Positions 9,386 to 19,274 of a DNA stretch of 64,000 bases are shown in pieces; the first letter of the stretch is position 1, and every line of letters starts with the position of its first letter. The DNA comes from Oscillospiraceae bacterium. GTDB taxonomy: Bacteria; Bacillota; Clostridia; Oscillospirales; Oscillospiraceae. The stretch is taken from assembly GCA_017430455.1 (NCBI GenBank), contig JAFRMX010000012.1, positions 85,006-149,005 of the forward strand, in the 5' to 3' direction. The position numbers and the translations under genes were made by a program. The notes under the pieces are model-generated. The model was not told where the DNA came from, searched no databases, and saw nothing but the letters and a program-made list of their open reading frames with translations.

Positions 9386-10453
9386 ATGAATGAAGAAATA
9401 ATGCCGAAAAAGGCTCCTCTCAGTCTGCAGATAGATCTCAAGAAATTTGAGAAGGCTACAGACGAGGAAAAAATACAGCAGGACGTAATGACCGAGAGCA
9501 CCTCATTTTTCAGGGACGGAATGAGAAGACTCATGCGAAATCCTCTTGCCGTCATGAGCCTGATACTTCTTGCAGCAATAATAATTGTAATTCTCGTAGC
9601 CCCGATGATAGTTCCGTACGGCTATGAAGAGATGCTTTCCATAAACGGAAAGCGTGACAAAGGCGCCAAAAATCTGGCTCCCTTTACTTACAGCGAGGCT
9701 GAGCAAAGATATATTGACCAGGGCAACAGCCGTTTCCCGCACATTTTCGGAACGGATGAACAGTGCCGCGACTACTTCATCAGAGTAATCTACGGCGCCA
9801 GAGTCTCATTGTCCGTCGGATTTTTTGCGAGTATAATCGTTCTGATCATCGGTCTTATCTATGGCAGCATATCCGGATATATAGGAGGCAGGACTGACCT
9901 CATAATGATGAGAATAGTAGATATCATCTATTCTCTTCCCGATATGCTGATGGTAATTCTGCTCAGTGTCGTATTGCAGGAGATTCTGCATTTCAAATCC
10001 GGCTCCGCTCTTGCCGCACTCGGCACCAACATGGTTTCACTGTTTATCGTATTCGGCCTGCTTTATTGGGTCGGCATGGCAAGACTGATAAGAGGCCAGA
10101 TCCTCTCTATAAAAGAGAACGATTACGTGCTGGCAGCCAAATCCATCGGCGCGAAGTCCGGGCACATTATCAGAAAGCACATTCTCCCGAACTGTCTCAG
10201 CGTAATTATTATTTCGACCGCTCTGCAGATTCCTTCAGCCATCTTCACGGAGAGCTACCTCTCATTCGTAGGCCTTGGAGTCCAGGCCCCCATGCCTTCT
10301 CTGGGTTCGCTTGCAAACGCTGCCCGCGGAGGACTTCAGTCGTATCCCTACAAGCTGGTATTTCCCGCTCTCATGATCTGCATCATCGTCCTCTCCCTGA
10401 ACCTTCTCGGAGACGGGCTGAGAGATGCCTTTGACCCGAAACTTAAGAGGTGA
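9386..10453 (+). CDS. Oligopeptide ABC transporter permease, OppC type (opp1)
   Basis: 355 residues. The cytoplasmic N-terminus (about 45 residues, including FFRDGMRRLMRNPLAVMS, the OppC_N motif) precedes a first helix, then a short extracytoplasmic segment leading to HIFGTDEQCRDYFIRVIYGARVSL, the OppC signature. An EAA loop is present (DYVLAAKSIGAKSGHIIRKHILPN), and the C-terminus GDGLRDAFDPKLKR is typical. An AGGAGG site precedes ATG 9386. It lies 18 bp behind the OppB-type gene, and the stop is only 4 bp before the ATG of the next gene. Confidence 0.95.
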   Translation: MNEEIMPKKAPLSLQIDLKKFEKATDEEKIQQDVMTESTSFFRDGMRRLMRNPLAVMSLILLAAIIIVILVAPMIVPYGYEEMLSINGKRDKGAKNLAPFTYSEAEQRYIDQGNSRFPHIFGTDEQCRDYFIRVIYGARVSLSVGFFASIIVLIIGLIYGSISGYIGGRTDLIMMRIVDIIYSLPDMLMVILLSVVLQEILHFKSGSALAALGTNMVSLFIVFGLLYWVGMARLIRGQILSIKENDYVLAAKSIGAKSGHIIRKHILPNCLSVIIISTALQIPSAIFTESYLSFVGLGVQAPMPSLGSLANAARGGLQSYPYKLVFPALMICIIVLSLNLLGDGLRDAFDPKLKR

Positions 10454-10457
10454 AGAT

Positions 10458-11468
10458 ATGGATAATTACGAACATCTTTTAAGTGTACAGGACCTGCAGA
10501 CATCATTTACCATTGATTCCGGCGAAGTCCAGGCCGTTAACGGAGTCAGCTTCAATCTTGATGCCGGCAAAGTTCTGGGTATAGTCGGGGAATCCGGCAG
10601 CGGTAAATCCGTTACGGCCTATTCCATTATGCAGATCCTCGCCGATAACGGCAGCATAAAAAGCGGAAGCATTCTCTACAAGGGCGAAGATATAACAAAA
10701 TGGAATGAAAAGCAGATGAGCTCTTTCAGAGGCAAATGCGTCTCCATAATCTTCCAGGATCCTATGACGAGCTTAAATCCTGTTTTCACTGTTGGGAATC
10801 AGATAAAAGAGGCCATAGTTCTTCATACGGATAAGCGCGGCAAAGAGGCCGAAGCCCGTGCGCTCGAGATGCTCACTTTAGTCGGCATCAATGAGCCCGA
10901 AAAAAGACTTAAGCAGTATCCTTATGAGCTTTCTGGCGGTATGCGCCAGAGAGTCATGATCGCAATGGCTCTTGCCTGTGAGCCGGATATTCTTATAGCC
11001 GACGAGCCGACCACTGCTCTCGATGTTACCATTCAGGCGCAGATCCTTGAGCTCATGCAGGACCTTCAGAAGAAGATGGGAATGGCCATAATAATGGTCA
11101 CCCACGATCTCGGCGTCATAGCCGAGATGTGTGATGAGATCATCGTAATGTACGGCGGCAGGGTCTGCGAACGCGGAACCGCGGATGAGATATTCTACAA
11201 TCCCCGCCATGAATACACCAAAGGTCTGCTCAGAAGCATTCCGGAAGGCAGCCGAATGAAGGAAAGACTGGTTCCTATCGCGGGCACGCCTATCAATATG
11301 CTGAAAATGCCCAAAGGCTGCGCATTCTGCCCGAGATGCGACGCAGCCATGAAGATATGCCTTGAGGAGATCCCTGAGGAGATCTGGATAAACGAGAACC
11401 ACAAGGCCTCCTGCTGGTGCAACATCCGGGATCAGATACTTGCTGAGGAGGGAAAAACAAATGAGTGA
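10458..11468 (+). CDS. Oligopeptide ABC transporter ATP-binding protein, OppD type (opp1)
   Basis: 336 residues from ATG 10458, chosen over an earlier in-frame codon because GAGGTGAAG sits just upstream and it leaves no overlap with the permease stop. Walker A is GESGSGKS, the signature motif is LSGGMRQRV, and Walker B is [12 protein letters not shown]; the H-loop His lies in VTHDLGV. The C-terminal oligopeptide/dipeptide (oligo_HPY) region has a cluster of Cys ([14 protein letters not shown] and a later CWC), consistent with the Fe-S-binding tail seen in some OppD/DppD proteins. It hydrolyses ATP on the cytoplasmic side with its OppF-type partner. The stop overlaps the next gene by 8 bp. Confidence 0.95.
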   Translation: MDNYEHLLSVQDLQTSFTIDSGEVQAVNGVSFNLDAGKVLGIVGESGSGKSVTAYSIMQILADNGSIKSGSILYKGEDITKWNEKQMSSFRGKCVSIIFQDPMTSLNPVFTVGNQIKEAIVLHTDKRGKEAEARALEMLTLVGINEPEKRLKQYPYELSGGMRQRVMIAMALACEPDILIADEPTTALDVTIQAQILELMQDLQKKMGMAIIMVTHDLGVIAEMCDEIIVMYGGRVCERGTADEIFYNPRHEYTKGLLRSIPEGSRMKERLVPIAGTPINMLKMPKGCAFCPRCDAAMKICLEEIPEEIWINENHKASCWCNIRDQILAEEGKTNE

Positions 11469-12420
11469 CAATATTCTTGAAGTAGAACACTTAAAACAAT
11501 ATTTCCCTATCAGAACAGGCTTTTTTGAGACAAAGCCATTAAAAGCTGTCGATGATGTCTCCTTCAGCATAAAGCCCGGCGAAACCCTGGGTCTCGTCGG
11601 AGAATCCGGATGCGGAAAGACTACGGTCGGGCGTTCCATAATCCGAATCTACAAACCGACTGACGGGAAAGTCACCTTCGACGGAGAGGAAATAACCGAT
11701 AAGAACATTCTGAAGATGCGCCGCAAGATGCAAATGGTTTTCCAGGATCCATATTCTTCACTGAATCCGAGAATGACAGTTGAAGATATTATCGGAGAGC
11801 CACTGGATGTACACAAGATGTACAAGACTAAAGCCGAGCGCCGTGAAAAGGTTCTCTCGCTTATGGAAACGGTAGGTTTAAAACCGGATCACGCGTCTCG
11901 ATATGCCCATGAATTCTCCGGCGGCCAGCGTCAGAGGATAGGTATTGCGAGAGCTCTCGCTGTCGATCCGAAGTTCATAATCTGTGACGAACCGGTCTCA
12001 GCTCTTGATGTCTCTATCCAGGCGCAGGTCATCAATATGTTCGAAGATCTCCAGAAGGAGCTTGGGGTGGCTTACCTGTTTATCGCGCACGATCTTCTGG
12101 TCGTTCAGCATATATCAAACAGAATAGCCGTTATGTACTTAGGTCATATGGTGGAGCTGGCCGACGCCGACGAGCTTATGGACAATCCTGTCCATCCGTA
12201 TACCGAATCGCTTCTGTCGGCTGTGCCAATCCCTGATCCTAAGATTGCGAGAGCCAAACAGCGTATCGTTCTCGAAGGCGATGTACCAAGTCCTCTGAAT
12301 ATGCCGACCGGCTGCCCCTTCAGGACCAGATGCAGATATGCTGCGGAAGAATGCGCAGCCCGCTGCCCTGAACTTACAGACCGCGGAAACGGACATCTTG
12401 TCGCGTGCCTGAATAAATAG
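11461..12420 (+). CDS. Oligopeptide ABC transporter ATP-binding protein, OppF type (opp1)
   Basis: 319 residues from ATG 11461, which overlaps the end of the OppD-type gene by 8 bp and has GGAGGGA upstream. Walker A is GESGCGKT, the signature motif is [15 protein letters not shown], and Walker B is [14 protein letters not shown]. The C-terminal oligo_HPY segment contains [18 protein letters not shown]. It is the second nucleotide-binding subunit of the opp1 importer. The next gene begins 119 bp later; that gap contains no clear terminator. Confidence 0.95.
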   Translation: MSDNILEVEHLKQYFPIRTGFFETKPLKAVDDVSFSIKPGETLGLVGESGCGKTTVGRSIIRIYKPTDGKVTFDGEEITDKNILKMRRKMQMVFQDPYSSLNPRMTVEDIIGEPLDVHKMYKTKAERREKVLSLMETVGLKPDHASRYAHEFSGGQRQRIGIARALAVDPKFIICDEPVSALDVSIQAQVINMFEDLQKELGVAYLFIAHDLLVVQHISNRIAVMYLGHMVELADADELMDNPVHPYTESLLSAVPIPDPKIARAKQRIVLEGDVPSPLNMPTGCPFRTRCRYAAEECAARCPELTDRGNGHLVACLNK

Positions 12421-12539
12421 TGTTGCTTTTTGCTATTTAGTGTGATAGAGTACTAAACTGATATATTAAACGATAAATCTCTGATTGATTGCAGCATTCA
12501 GATATTTATAAATCAATTCAATTAAAATGGAGGAAAACA

Positions 12540-14288
12540 ATGAAAAAGTTTTTAGCGCTTATCCTTGCTCTTTGCATGGTTTTCGCTCTCTGCGCCTGCG
12601 GACAGGCTGCTGCTCCTGTAGCCGCCCCTGCTGAAGCTGCTCCCGCAGAGGAAGAAATTCCCGATGCAGCTTCTTTGGTAAGCGATGCTTTCATCGACCC
12701 TGTTGCCGATTGGGCACAGTATGATGAAATGATCGCCCAGATCAAAGCCGAGACCGATTATGCAAAACGTACCGAGCTCATGCACGAAGCTGAGGACGTT
12801 CTCATGTCCAACTACTGTGTCATCCCTCTGTACTACTACAATGACATCTATCTGCAGAAGGACTATGTCTCCGGAATGTACTGCAACCTGTTCCAGACCA
12901 AGTTCTTCATGTACTGCGAGCTTGCGAACGGTGCCGATACCCTTCGTATCAACCTCGCATCCGAGCCTGACTACCTCGACCCGGCTCTCAACAGCTCTGT
13001 TGACGGCGCCTGCCTGGCAGCCAACTCCTTCTCCGGCCTCTACACCTACAATGCAGACGGTGTTACCGCTCCCGCATGTGCTGAAGGCTATGAAGTATCC
13101 GAAGACGGACTCACCTATACTGTCACCCTTAAAGACGGACTCAAATGGTCCGACGGCAGCGACCTCACTGCAGCTGATTTCGAATACTCCTGGAAACGCG
13201 CTGTTGATGAAAAGACCGCAGCCGACTATGCATACATGTTCGACGGTTTTGCCCGCACAGAAGACGGTGCGCTCAATGTAACAGCAATAGACGACAAGAC
13301 TCTCGAGTTCGTTCTTGCTGCTCCCTGCGCCTACATCGAAGACCTCATGGCTTTCCCGACCTTCTACCCTGTAAAGCAGAGTGAAGTTGAGGCTTATGCC
13401 GATTGGGAAACCGTTCCCGGCGGCTGGTGCCAGGAAGCCGGCTTTGTCAGCAACGGTGCTTATGTCTGCACAGGCTGGGATCATGATGTCTCCATGACCT
13501 ATGAAAAGAACCCGTACTGGTACGATGCTGACAACGTAAAAGTTGAAAAGATCGAGTACATGCTCTCCGCAGACGACACAGCTATCTTTGCTGCCTACAA
13601 TGCGGGCAACATCGATATAGCTGACTCCGTCCCCACTGATGAGGTTGCAAACCTCCTCGACAACCCCGAGTTCCACATCATTGACGCTCTCGGAACCTAC
13701 TACGCAGCATTCAACTGCAAGAGCGATCTGTTTGCAGACAAGACTCCTGAGCAGGCAGCTTGCATGCGTCAGGCACTCTCGATGCTCATTGACCGTGACT
13801 ATATCTGCGAGAATGTCGGCCAGACCGGCCAGGTCGCAGCAAACGCCTTCCTTCCTCTCGGAATGGCTGACGGAAACGGCGGCATCTTCAAGACAGACGC
13901 CATAAACGAAGGCTACTATGATCCGTACGCTATCAACAACGATTACGAAGGCACTGTTGAGGCCGCCCGTGAGCTTCTCAAGGCTGCAGGCTACAAATTC
14001 GACGAGGACGGCACTCTCTCCGATGAGACTCCTATCCAGCTCGAGTACCTGACCAACACCTCCAGCGGACACATTGCAGTTGCAGAATCCATGCAGCAGG
14101 ACTTCAGTGTTCTCGGCATTGAGATGACCATTTCACAGCAGGATTGGAACGTCTTCCTCGAGGAGAGAAAGAACGGTAACTTCGACTTCGCACGTGAAGG
14201 CTGGATTGCCGACTTCAACGATCCTATCAACATGCTTGAGATGTGGATAACCAATTCCGGCAATAATGACTGCCAGTTCGGCCGTTGA
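12540..14288 (+). CDS. Oligopeptide-binding lipoprotein with circularly permuted domain order (opp1)
   Basis: 582 residues from ATG 12540 (TGGAGG 7 nt upstream). A lipoprotein signal ends at the lipobox LCAC (Cys20), followed by an Ala/Pro/Glu-rich linker. Residues about 58-126 (WAQYDEMIAQIKAETD, then AKRTELMHEAEDVLM, then VIPLYYYNDIYLQKDYVSGMY) match what in OppA/DppA-type proteins is the C-terminal segment (FDSIMAETLKVTDEAQR... IVPVYYYVNARLVKPWVGGY in E. coli OppA). The normal mature N-terminus (TLRINLASEPDYLDPALN) begins only at about 134. The protein stops at residue 582, after NSGNNDCQFGR, just where the C-terminal segment would normally follow. The gene is therefore a circular permutation of an SBP_bac_5 protein, with an intact frame. 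It presumably captures peptides outside the membrane for opp1; both normal termini lie in lobe I, so folding is plausible. Confidence 0.85.
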   Translation: MKKFLALILALCMVFALCACGQAAAPVAAPAEAAPAEEEIPDAASLVSDAFIDPVADWAQYDEMIAQIKAETDYAKRTELMHEAEDVLMSNYCVIPLYYYNDIYLQKDYVSGMYCNLFQTKFFMYCELANGADTLRINLASEPDYLDPALNSSVDGACLAANSFSGLYTYNADGVTAPACAEGYEVSEDGLTYTVTLKDGLKWSDGSDLTAADFEYSWKRAVDEKTAADYAYMFDGFARTEDGALNVTAIDDKTLEFVLAAPCAYIEDLMAFPTFYPVKQSEVEAYADWETVPGGWCQEAGFVSNGAYVCTGWDHDVSMTYEKNPYWYDADNVKVEKIEYMLSADDTAIFAAYNAGNIDIADSVPTDEVANLLDNPEFHIIDALGTYYAAFNCKSDLFADKTPEQAACMRQALSMLIDRDYICENVGQTGQVAANAFLPLGMADGNGGIFKTDAINEGYYDPYAINNDYEGTVEAARELLKAAGYKFDEDGTLSDETPIQLEYLTNTSSGHIAVAESMQQDFSVLGIEMTISQQDWNVFLEERKNGNFDFAREGWIADFNDPINMLEMWITNSGNNDCQFGR

Positions 14289-14309
14289 TCCGATCATAAT
14301 CAAATAACC

Positions 14310-14343
14310 GAAAGCCACCCTGCGGGGTGGCTTTCTTCTTTTT
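14310..14343 (+). terminator. Intrinsic terminator of the opp1 operon
   Basis: GAAAGCCACCC (14310-14320) pairs with GGGTGGCTTTC (14325-14335), and TTCTTTTT follows. It lies 21 bp after the binding-protein stop. Confidence 0.93.
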
Positions 14344-14417
14344 CTGCGGTTGAATTAAACGCGGATTGCGGATATAATACTGCGGTAAAATGATTATAAC
14401 TTAAGGAAGTGTATTCA

Positions 14418-16121
14418 ATGAAATTTTCCGAAATGCCTTACAAACGGCCCGACCCCGAAGAACTCAAAGCAAGACTTACAGACCTGACGGAGCGTCTTCG
14501 CACTGCTTCTTCCTACGAAGAGGCCCGCTCCGTGTTTCTGGAACAGCAGGAGCTGGAAAAACATGTCGCGACGCTGGGAACACTGGTTTCCATCCGGCAT
14601 TCGATAGACACAAGGGACAAATTCTATGATGAAGAAGAAAAGTTCTGGAACATGACCGGTCCCGAGCTCGCCGAATATACGCAGCTCTGGGCAATGGCTA
14701 TGCTGGAGAGCCCTTACAGAGCGAAATTCGCGGAAGAGTACGGCGATCTTATGTTCATTAACGCCGAGATCGACCTCAAGTCTTTCTCCCCCGAAATAAT
14801 CCCCGAGCTTCAGAAGGAAAACGATCTGACCCAGGAATATGAAAAACTGCTCGCCTCGGCACAGATCCCCTTTGAAGGAAAGACCTATACTCTCTCCCAG
14901 CTTACCCCGCTCAAGACCGATCCGGATGACGATCGCCGTCTCGCTGCCTGGAAGGCGGAGGGCCAGTGGTACAAGGACAACCAGGCTGCGCTCGACGACA
15001 TCTATGACAAGCTTGTACATCTCAGAGACTCAATGGGTAAAAAGCTCGGCTATGAGGGCTATACCACTCTCGGATATTACCGTATGGGCAGGAACTGCTA
15101 TACTAAGGATGATGTGGAAAGATTCCGCGAGGCAGTGGTTAAATATCTGGTTCCCGTCGCGGATTCGATATACCGCAAACAGGCAAAACGCCTCGGAAAA
15201 AGCTATCCTATGAGCTTTGCGGACAACGCGCTGGAATTCCGCTCCGGAAACCCGCGCCCCTGCGGAACTCCTGATGAGATCCTCGCCCAGGGTCTGAAGT
15301 TCTACGAGGAGCTCTCTCCCGAGACCGGAAAGTTCTTCAGGACTATGCTGGACAATGAGCTTCTGGATGTCCTCTCAACGGAGGGAAAACGGGCCGGAGG
15401 TTACTGCACCGAGATACCCGACTACGGTGTGCCTTTCATATTTGCCAATTTCAACGGCACCCAGGGAGATATTGAAGTCGTGACGCATGAAGCAGGGCAT
15501 GCTTTCGAGTCCTGGCTCAATATAGACAGGATCCCTGTCAGCTATGTATGGCCTACAATGGAAGCCTGCGAAGTTCATTCCATGTCCATGGAATTTTTCG
15601 CGGAACCATGGAGTGAAGGCTTTTTTGGAAAGGATTCAAGGAAATTCTTATACAGCCATCTCGCCTCGGCACTGACCTTTATCCCCTACGGCACAATGGT
15701 CGACCATTTCCAGCACATAGTATATGAAAAGCCCGAGATGTCCCCGGCAGAGCGCCACGCTGTCTGGAAAGAGCTTCTCGGCATATACCAGCCCTGGATG
15801 AAGCTCGATGGTGATATACCTTTCTACAGCGAGGGTGAAGGCTGGCAGAGACAGCATCATATCTACTCGAGTCCATTCTACTACATAGATTACTGCCTTG
15901 CTCAGACAGTTTCTCTCGAATTCTGGGCAAAGATACAAAAGGATCTCAAAGACGCCTGGAAATACTATATGGCTTATACTTCCCAGGGCGGAAGCCGTAC
16001 ATTCACTGATCTTCTGAAAAACGCCGGGCTCGACAGCCCCTTCGACGAGAACACACTTCGCGGTGTCTGCGAAAAAGCGGACAGCTTCCTCAAAAACTTC
16101 GACCTTACAGGGATAGAATAA
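14418..16121 (+). CDS. M3 family oligoendopeptidase (PepF-like)
   Basis: 567 residues from ATG 14418; AAGGAAG lies 8 nt upstream, which favours this start over the in-frame GTG at 14409. The zinc-binding HEAGH motif is at residues 357-361 within IEVVTHEAGHAFESWL, and the third ligand Glu is expected in the MEACEVHSMSMEF helix about 25 residues further. The overall length and the AYTSQGGSRTFTDLLKNAGL C-terminus fit the M3B oligoendopeptidase family. It has no signal peptide, so it is cytoplasmic and should cut short peptides, in keeping with the two flanking peptide importers. It stands between the opp1 terminator and a small membrane protein gene that starts 15 bp downstream. Confidence 0.93.
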   Translation: MKFSEMPYKRPDPEELKARLTDLTERLRTASSYEEARSVFLEQQELEKHVATLGTLVSIRHSIDTRDKFYDEEEKFWNMTGPELAEYTQLWAMAMLESPYRAKFAEEYGDLMFINAEIDLKSFSPEIIPELQKENDLTQEYEKLLASAQIPFEGKTYTLSQLTPLKTDPDDDRRLAAWKAEGQWYKDNQAALDDIYDKLVHLRDSMGKKLGYEGYTTLGYYRMGRNCYTKDDVERFREAVVKYLVPVADSIYRKQAKRLGKSYPMSFADNALEFRSGNPRPCGTPDEILAQGLKFYEELSPETGKFFRTMLDNELLDVLSTEGKRAGGYCTEIPDYGVPFIFANFNGTQGDIEVVTHEAGHAFESWLNIDRIPVSYVWPTMEACEVHSMSMEFFAEPWSEGFFGKDSRKFLYSHLASALTFIPYGTMVDHFQHIVYEKPEMSPAERHAVWKELLGIYQPWMKLDGDIPFYSEGEGWQRQHHIYSSPFYYIDYCLAQTVSLEFWAKIQKDLKDAWKYYMAYTSQGGSRTFTDLLKNAGLDSPFDENTLRGVCEKADSFLKNFDLTGIE

Positions 16122-16136
16122 TATATTGACCGGGAA

Positions 16137-16691
16137 ATGCAGCGTATGGCAGAGGGAAAAAAGGGCGGACGTTCTTATCTAAACGATTTTCAGCGCAATG
16201 TTGCCGGAGACTACATTTATGCCGGGGATATGTATGAATGCGGGGCTTCCCGGGAAGAAATAAAACAGCAGAAACTGTTTTTGGGTATCCTGACATTTCT
16301 GCTTGCAGCTGCTGTAATCGCAGGCGGATGCATAAACGCGCCCGGCCTTCATAATGTCTTTTTTCTGATTATTCCTCTGGTTTGTGAGATCGGAGCAACA
16401 GGCTCGGTCACTTCAGCTGTCCTGAGGTTTTTAAGCTGTGAACCTCCCCTGAGGGAATACATATACAGAAGATCAGTAGAGGCTCTTCCCCGCCGGGCGT
16501 TGTTTGAGGCTGTTTTCGCGGGGATAGGCCTTCTCTGCGAAACAGTATACTGTATTATCAACAAGAAATTTGTTCTTATGGCTGCTGTCTATCTGATCTT
16601 AAAAACAGCTTCGATCGCTTTATGCTTTCTGATCAGGAAAAATGCTGTAAAATATTCCTGGACAAAAACAGAAAATCACAATCTGATATAG
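16137..16691 (+). CDS. Small polytopic membrane protein of unknown function
   Basis: 184 residues; family not recognised. A polar N-terminal stretch of about 40 residues (containing NDFQRNVAGDYIYAGDMYEC) precedes four hydrophobic segments at roughly 45-65, 70-95, 120-140 and 145-165. The start is uncertain: ATG 16137 and ATG 16146 are both in frame and neither has a strong ribosome-binding site. Its position 15 bp after the peptidase suggests co-transcription with it. Confidence 0.65.
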   Translation: MQRMAEGKKGGRSYLNDFQRNVAGDYIYAGDMYECGASREEIKQQKLFLGILTFLLAAAVIAGGCINAPGLHNVFFLIIPLVCEIGATGSVTSAVLRFLSCEPPLREYIYRRSVEALPRRALFEAVFAGIGLLCETVYCIINKKFVLMAAVYLILKTASIALCFLIRKNAVKYSWTKTENHNLI

Positions 16692-16791
16692 TTTTTGACT
16701 GTACTTTTGGGAATATCTGTGATAATATCTCTATTTATAACGGAGTCACGGAACCGTTAATGTAATAATCTTTTAAAAAGGAGAAACAAAA

Positions 16792-19125
16792 ATGAAAAAG
16801 TATCTCGCGCTTGTTCTTGCTTTGATCATGTGCGTCGGACTTCTCTCCGGTTGCGGTCAGGCAGCTGCTCCTGCAGCTGAAGCAACCAAAGCTGAGGCAG
16901 AGACTGAACCCGCAGCCGAGGCAGTGGCAGAAGCAGAACCTGCAGAGACCAATGCCGACACTCCGCTGGTCGTCGGCTACTCCCCCTTCAACGAGAAGTT
17001 TTCACCTTTCTTCTCTGAGACCGCTTATGACCAGGACGTCTATGCTATGACACAGATCAGCCTGCTGACAAGCGATCGTCAGGGTGCCATTATCATGAAT
17101 GGCATTGAAGGCGAGACCATCAACTACAACGGCACGGACTATACCTACTATGGTCCTGCAGACTGTGTTATCACTGAGAATGACGACGGAACCGTCTTCT
17201 ATGATTTCAAACTCCGTGATGACCTCGTTTTCTCTGATGGTGAACCCGTAACGATCGATGACGTTATCTTCTCAATGTATGTCCTCTGCGATCCGACCTA
17301 TGACGGAAGCTCAACTCTCTTTGCCCTTCCTATCGAAGGCATGGAAGCATACCGCAGCGGTATGGACACCCTGCTGAACCTCCTGTTCAATGCAGGCCGT
17401 GACAACACCGATTTCACCCTTTGGGACGAGGCGACTCAGACTGCTTTCTGGGAGAAATACGATGCTGCAACTCTCGGTCTTGCTCAGGAGATCGTAGATT
17501 ATCTTGTTGAGGCTGGCTATAACGCAGAAGATGACGACATGTCTGCCAAAGCCGCAAACTGGGGCTTTGATGTCGCCGAAGGCGGCACGATCGAAGATTT
17601 CGCTGCAGCTATAGGTGAAGCTTACGGCTCTGATGTCGCAGGCATGATCAATACAGAGAACGCCGGTTCTTCTGTTGACGATCTCTTCCCCGGCCTTGCC
17701 GATTATTCTACAGCAGGTATTCAGACAGGTGAGTCCGCAGCAAACATCACCGGTATCCAGAAGATCGATGATTATAATCTGCGCGTCGTTCTCACTGAAG
17801 TTGATGCAACTGCTATTTACCAGCTCGGAGTATCCATTGCTCCTCTGCACTACTACGGCGATCCTTCTCTCTATGACTATGACAACAACTCCTTCGGCTT
17901 CACCAAGGGTGACCTTAGTGTTGTCCGCAGCGTTACCACACAGCCCATGGGCGCAGGCCCCTACAAGTTCCTCAAATACGAGGATGGCGTTGTCTACTTT
18001 GAGGCAAACGATTCTTACTTCAAGGGCGCCCCGAAGACAAAATACATCAACTTCCAGCAGTGCATGTCCGATGACGACAAACTCAATGGTGTAGTCACCG
18101 GAACGATAGATATAACCGACCCCTCCTTCTCACAGTCCACTGTTGACGCCATTATCTCCGCAAACGGCGGTGAAGGCGTTACCGGCAGTGTTATTGCGAC
18201 TGATACTGTCGACAACCTCGGTTACGGCTACTGCGGCATCAACGCCAAGCGCGTAAATGTCGGTGGTGAGATCGACAGCGACGCTTCCAAGAATCTCCGC
18301 AAGGCATTTGCAACCGTATTTGCCGTTTACCGCGATGTCGCGGTTGAGTCTTACTACGGCGAGCGCGCTTCTGTTATCAACTATCCTATCTCCAACACCT
18401 CTTGGGCAGCTCCCCAGGCAAGTGACGACGGCTACAAACTCGCATTCTCTGTCGATGTTGACGGAAACGACATTTATACATCCGGCATGTCCGCAGATGA
18501 TAAATATGCAGCCGCTCTCAATGCTGCTCTCGGATTCTTCGAGGCTGCAGGCTACACAGTTGAAGACGGCAAACTCACAGCTGCTCCCGAAGGCGCGGCT
18601 CTCGAATACGAGCTCCTCATCCCCGGCGACGGAGCAGGCGATCACCCTGCATTCATGATGGTAACTGAGGCCTCTGAGGCTCTCGCAACCATCGGTATGA
18701 ACCTCATAGTCACCGACCTCACCAACTCCTCCGAGCTCTGGACCGGTCTTGAGGCAAACCAGGTCGACATGTGGTGTGCGGCATGGGGTGCAACCGTTGA
18801 CCCGGATATGTACCAGATCTACTACTCCGATGTTGCAAACGGCGGAGCTGCAGCAGGCGGTTCCAACTACATGTACGGCATAGCCGATGAAGAACTTGAC
18901 CAGCTGATCCTCGACGCGCGCAAGTCTCTTGATCAGAGCTACCGCAAGACAATGTACAAGGCCTGCCTCGACATTATCATCGACTGGGCCTGCGAGATCC
19001 CTGTATATCAGCGCCAGAATGCTATCATCTTCTCCGCTGATCGCGTCGACCTCGACACAGTAACTCCCGACATCACAACCTTCTACGGCTGGATGATGGA
19101 GATCGAAAACACTGTACTCAAGTAA
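16792..19125 (+). CDS. Enlarged oligopeptide-binding lipoprotein (opp2)
   Basis: 777 residues, well above the 500-600 usual for SBP_bac_5 proteins. The lipoprotein signal ends at LSGC (Cys21), followed by an Ala/Glu linker. The domain order is normal here: TPLVVGYSPFNEKFSPFF near the mature N-terminus, and the segment ELDQLILDARKSLDQSYRK, then CEIPVYQRQNAIIF, at the C-terminus. It is thus a useful in-window contrast to the permuted opp1 protein. Extra length lies mainly at about residues 185-320, an acidic, Ala-rich, probably helical insert (containing DNTDFTLWDEATQTAFW and DVAGMINTENAG) within the lobe I region. AAGGAG precedes the ATG. It is first in the opp2 operon. Confidence 0.92.
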   Translation: MKKYLALVLALIMCVGLLSGCGQAAAPAAEATKAEAETEPAAEAVAEAEPAETNADTPLVVGYSPFNEKFSPFFSETAYDQDVYAMTQISLLTSDRQGAIIMNGIEGETINYNGTDYTYYGPADCVITENDDGTVFYDFKLRDDLVFSDGEPVTIDDVIFSMYVLCDPTYDGSSTLFALPIEGMEAYRSGMDTLLNLLFNAGRDNTDFTLWDEATQTAFWEKYDAATLGLAQEIVDYLVEAGYNAEDDDMSAKAANWGFDVAEGGTIEDFAAAIGEAYGSDVAGMINTENAGSSVDDLFPGLADYSTAGIQTGESAANITGIQKIDDYNLRVVLTEVDATAIYQLGVSIAPLHYYGDPSLYDYDNNSFGFTKGDLSVVRSVTTQPMGAGPYKFLKYEDGVVYFEANDSYFKGAPKTKYINFQQCMSDDDKLNGVVTGTIDITDPSFSQSTVDAIISANGGEGVTGSVIATDTVDNLGYGYCGINAKRVNVGGEIDSDASKNLRKAFATVFAVYRDVAVESYYGERASVINYPISNTSWAAPQASDDGYKLAFSVDVDGNDIYTSGMSADDKYAAALNAALGFFEAAGYTVEDGKLTAAPEGAALEYELLIPGDGAGDHPAFMMVTEASEALATIGMNLIVTDLTNSSELWTGLEANQVDMWCAAWGATVDPDMYQIYYSDVANGGAAAGGSNYMYGIADEELDQLILDARKSLDQSYRKTMYKACLDIIIDWACEIPVYQRQNAIIFSADRVDLDTVTPDITTFYGWMMEIENTVLK

Positions 19126-19159
19126 TCTGATTACAGCTGTATACTGATTTTTGCAAACA

Positions 19160-19192
19160 GCATCCCGGCGGTTAATAAAACCGTCGGGATGC
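19160..19192 (+). terminator. Stem-loop between the opp2 binding protein and permease genes
   Basis: GCATCCCGGCGGTT (19160-19173) pairs with ACCGTCGGGATGC (19180-19192), with a single mismatch. No T-tract follows. It may stabilise the binding-protein mRNA or partly terminate transcription, so that the binding protein is made in excess over the membrane parts. Confidence 0.6.
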
Positions 19193-19274
19193 TCCCCGCT
19201 CTGTATATGCGGAAGTGCCTCATCCTGTATGTGGCATTGCCTGATATACAGAAGAATGAATGGAGGGATGTCTA

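Noticed and set aside
12552..14072. Long open frame antisense to the opp1 binding protein
   Set aside because: It mirrors the biased codon use of the real gene; it has no ribosome-binding site and no domain.
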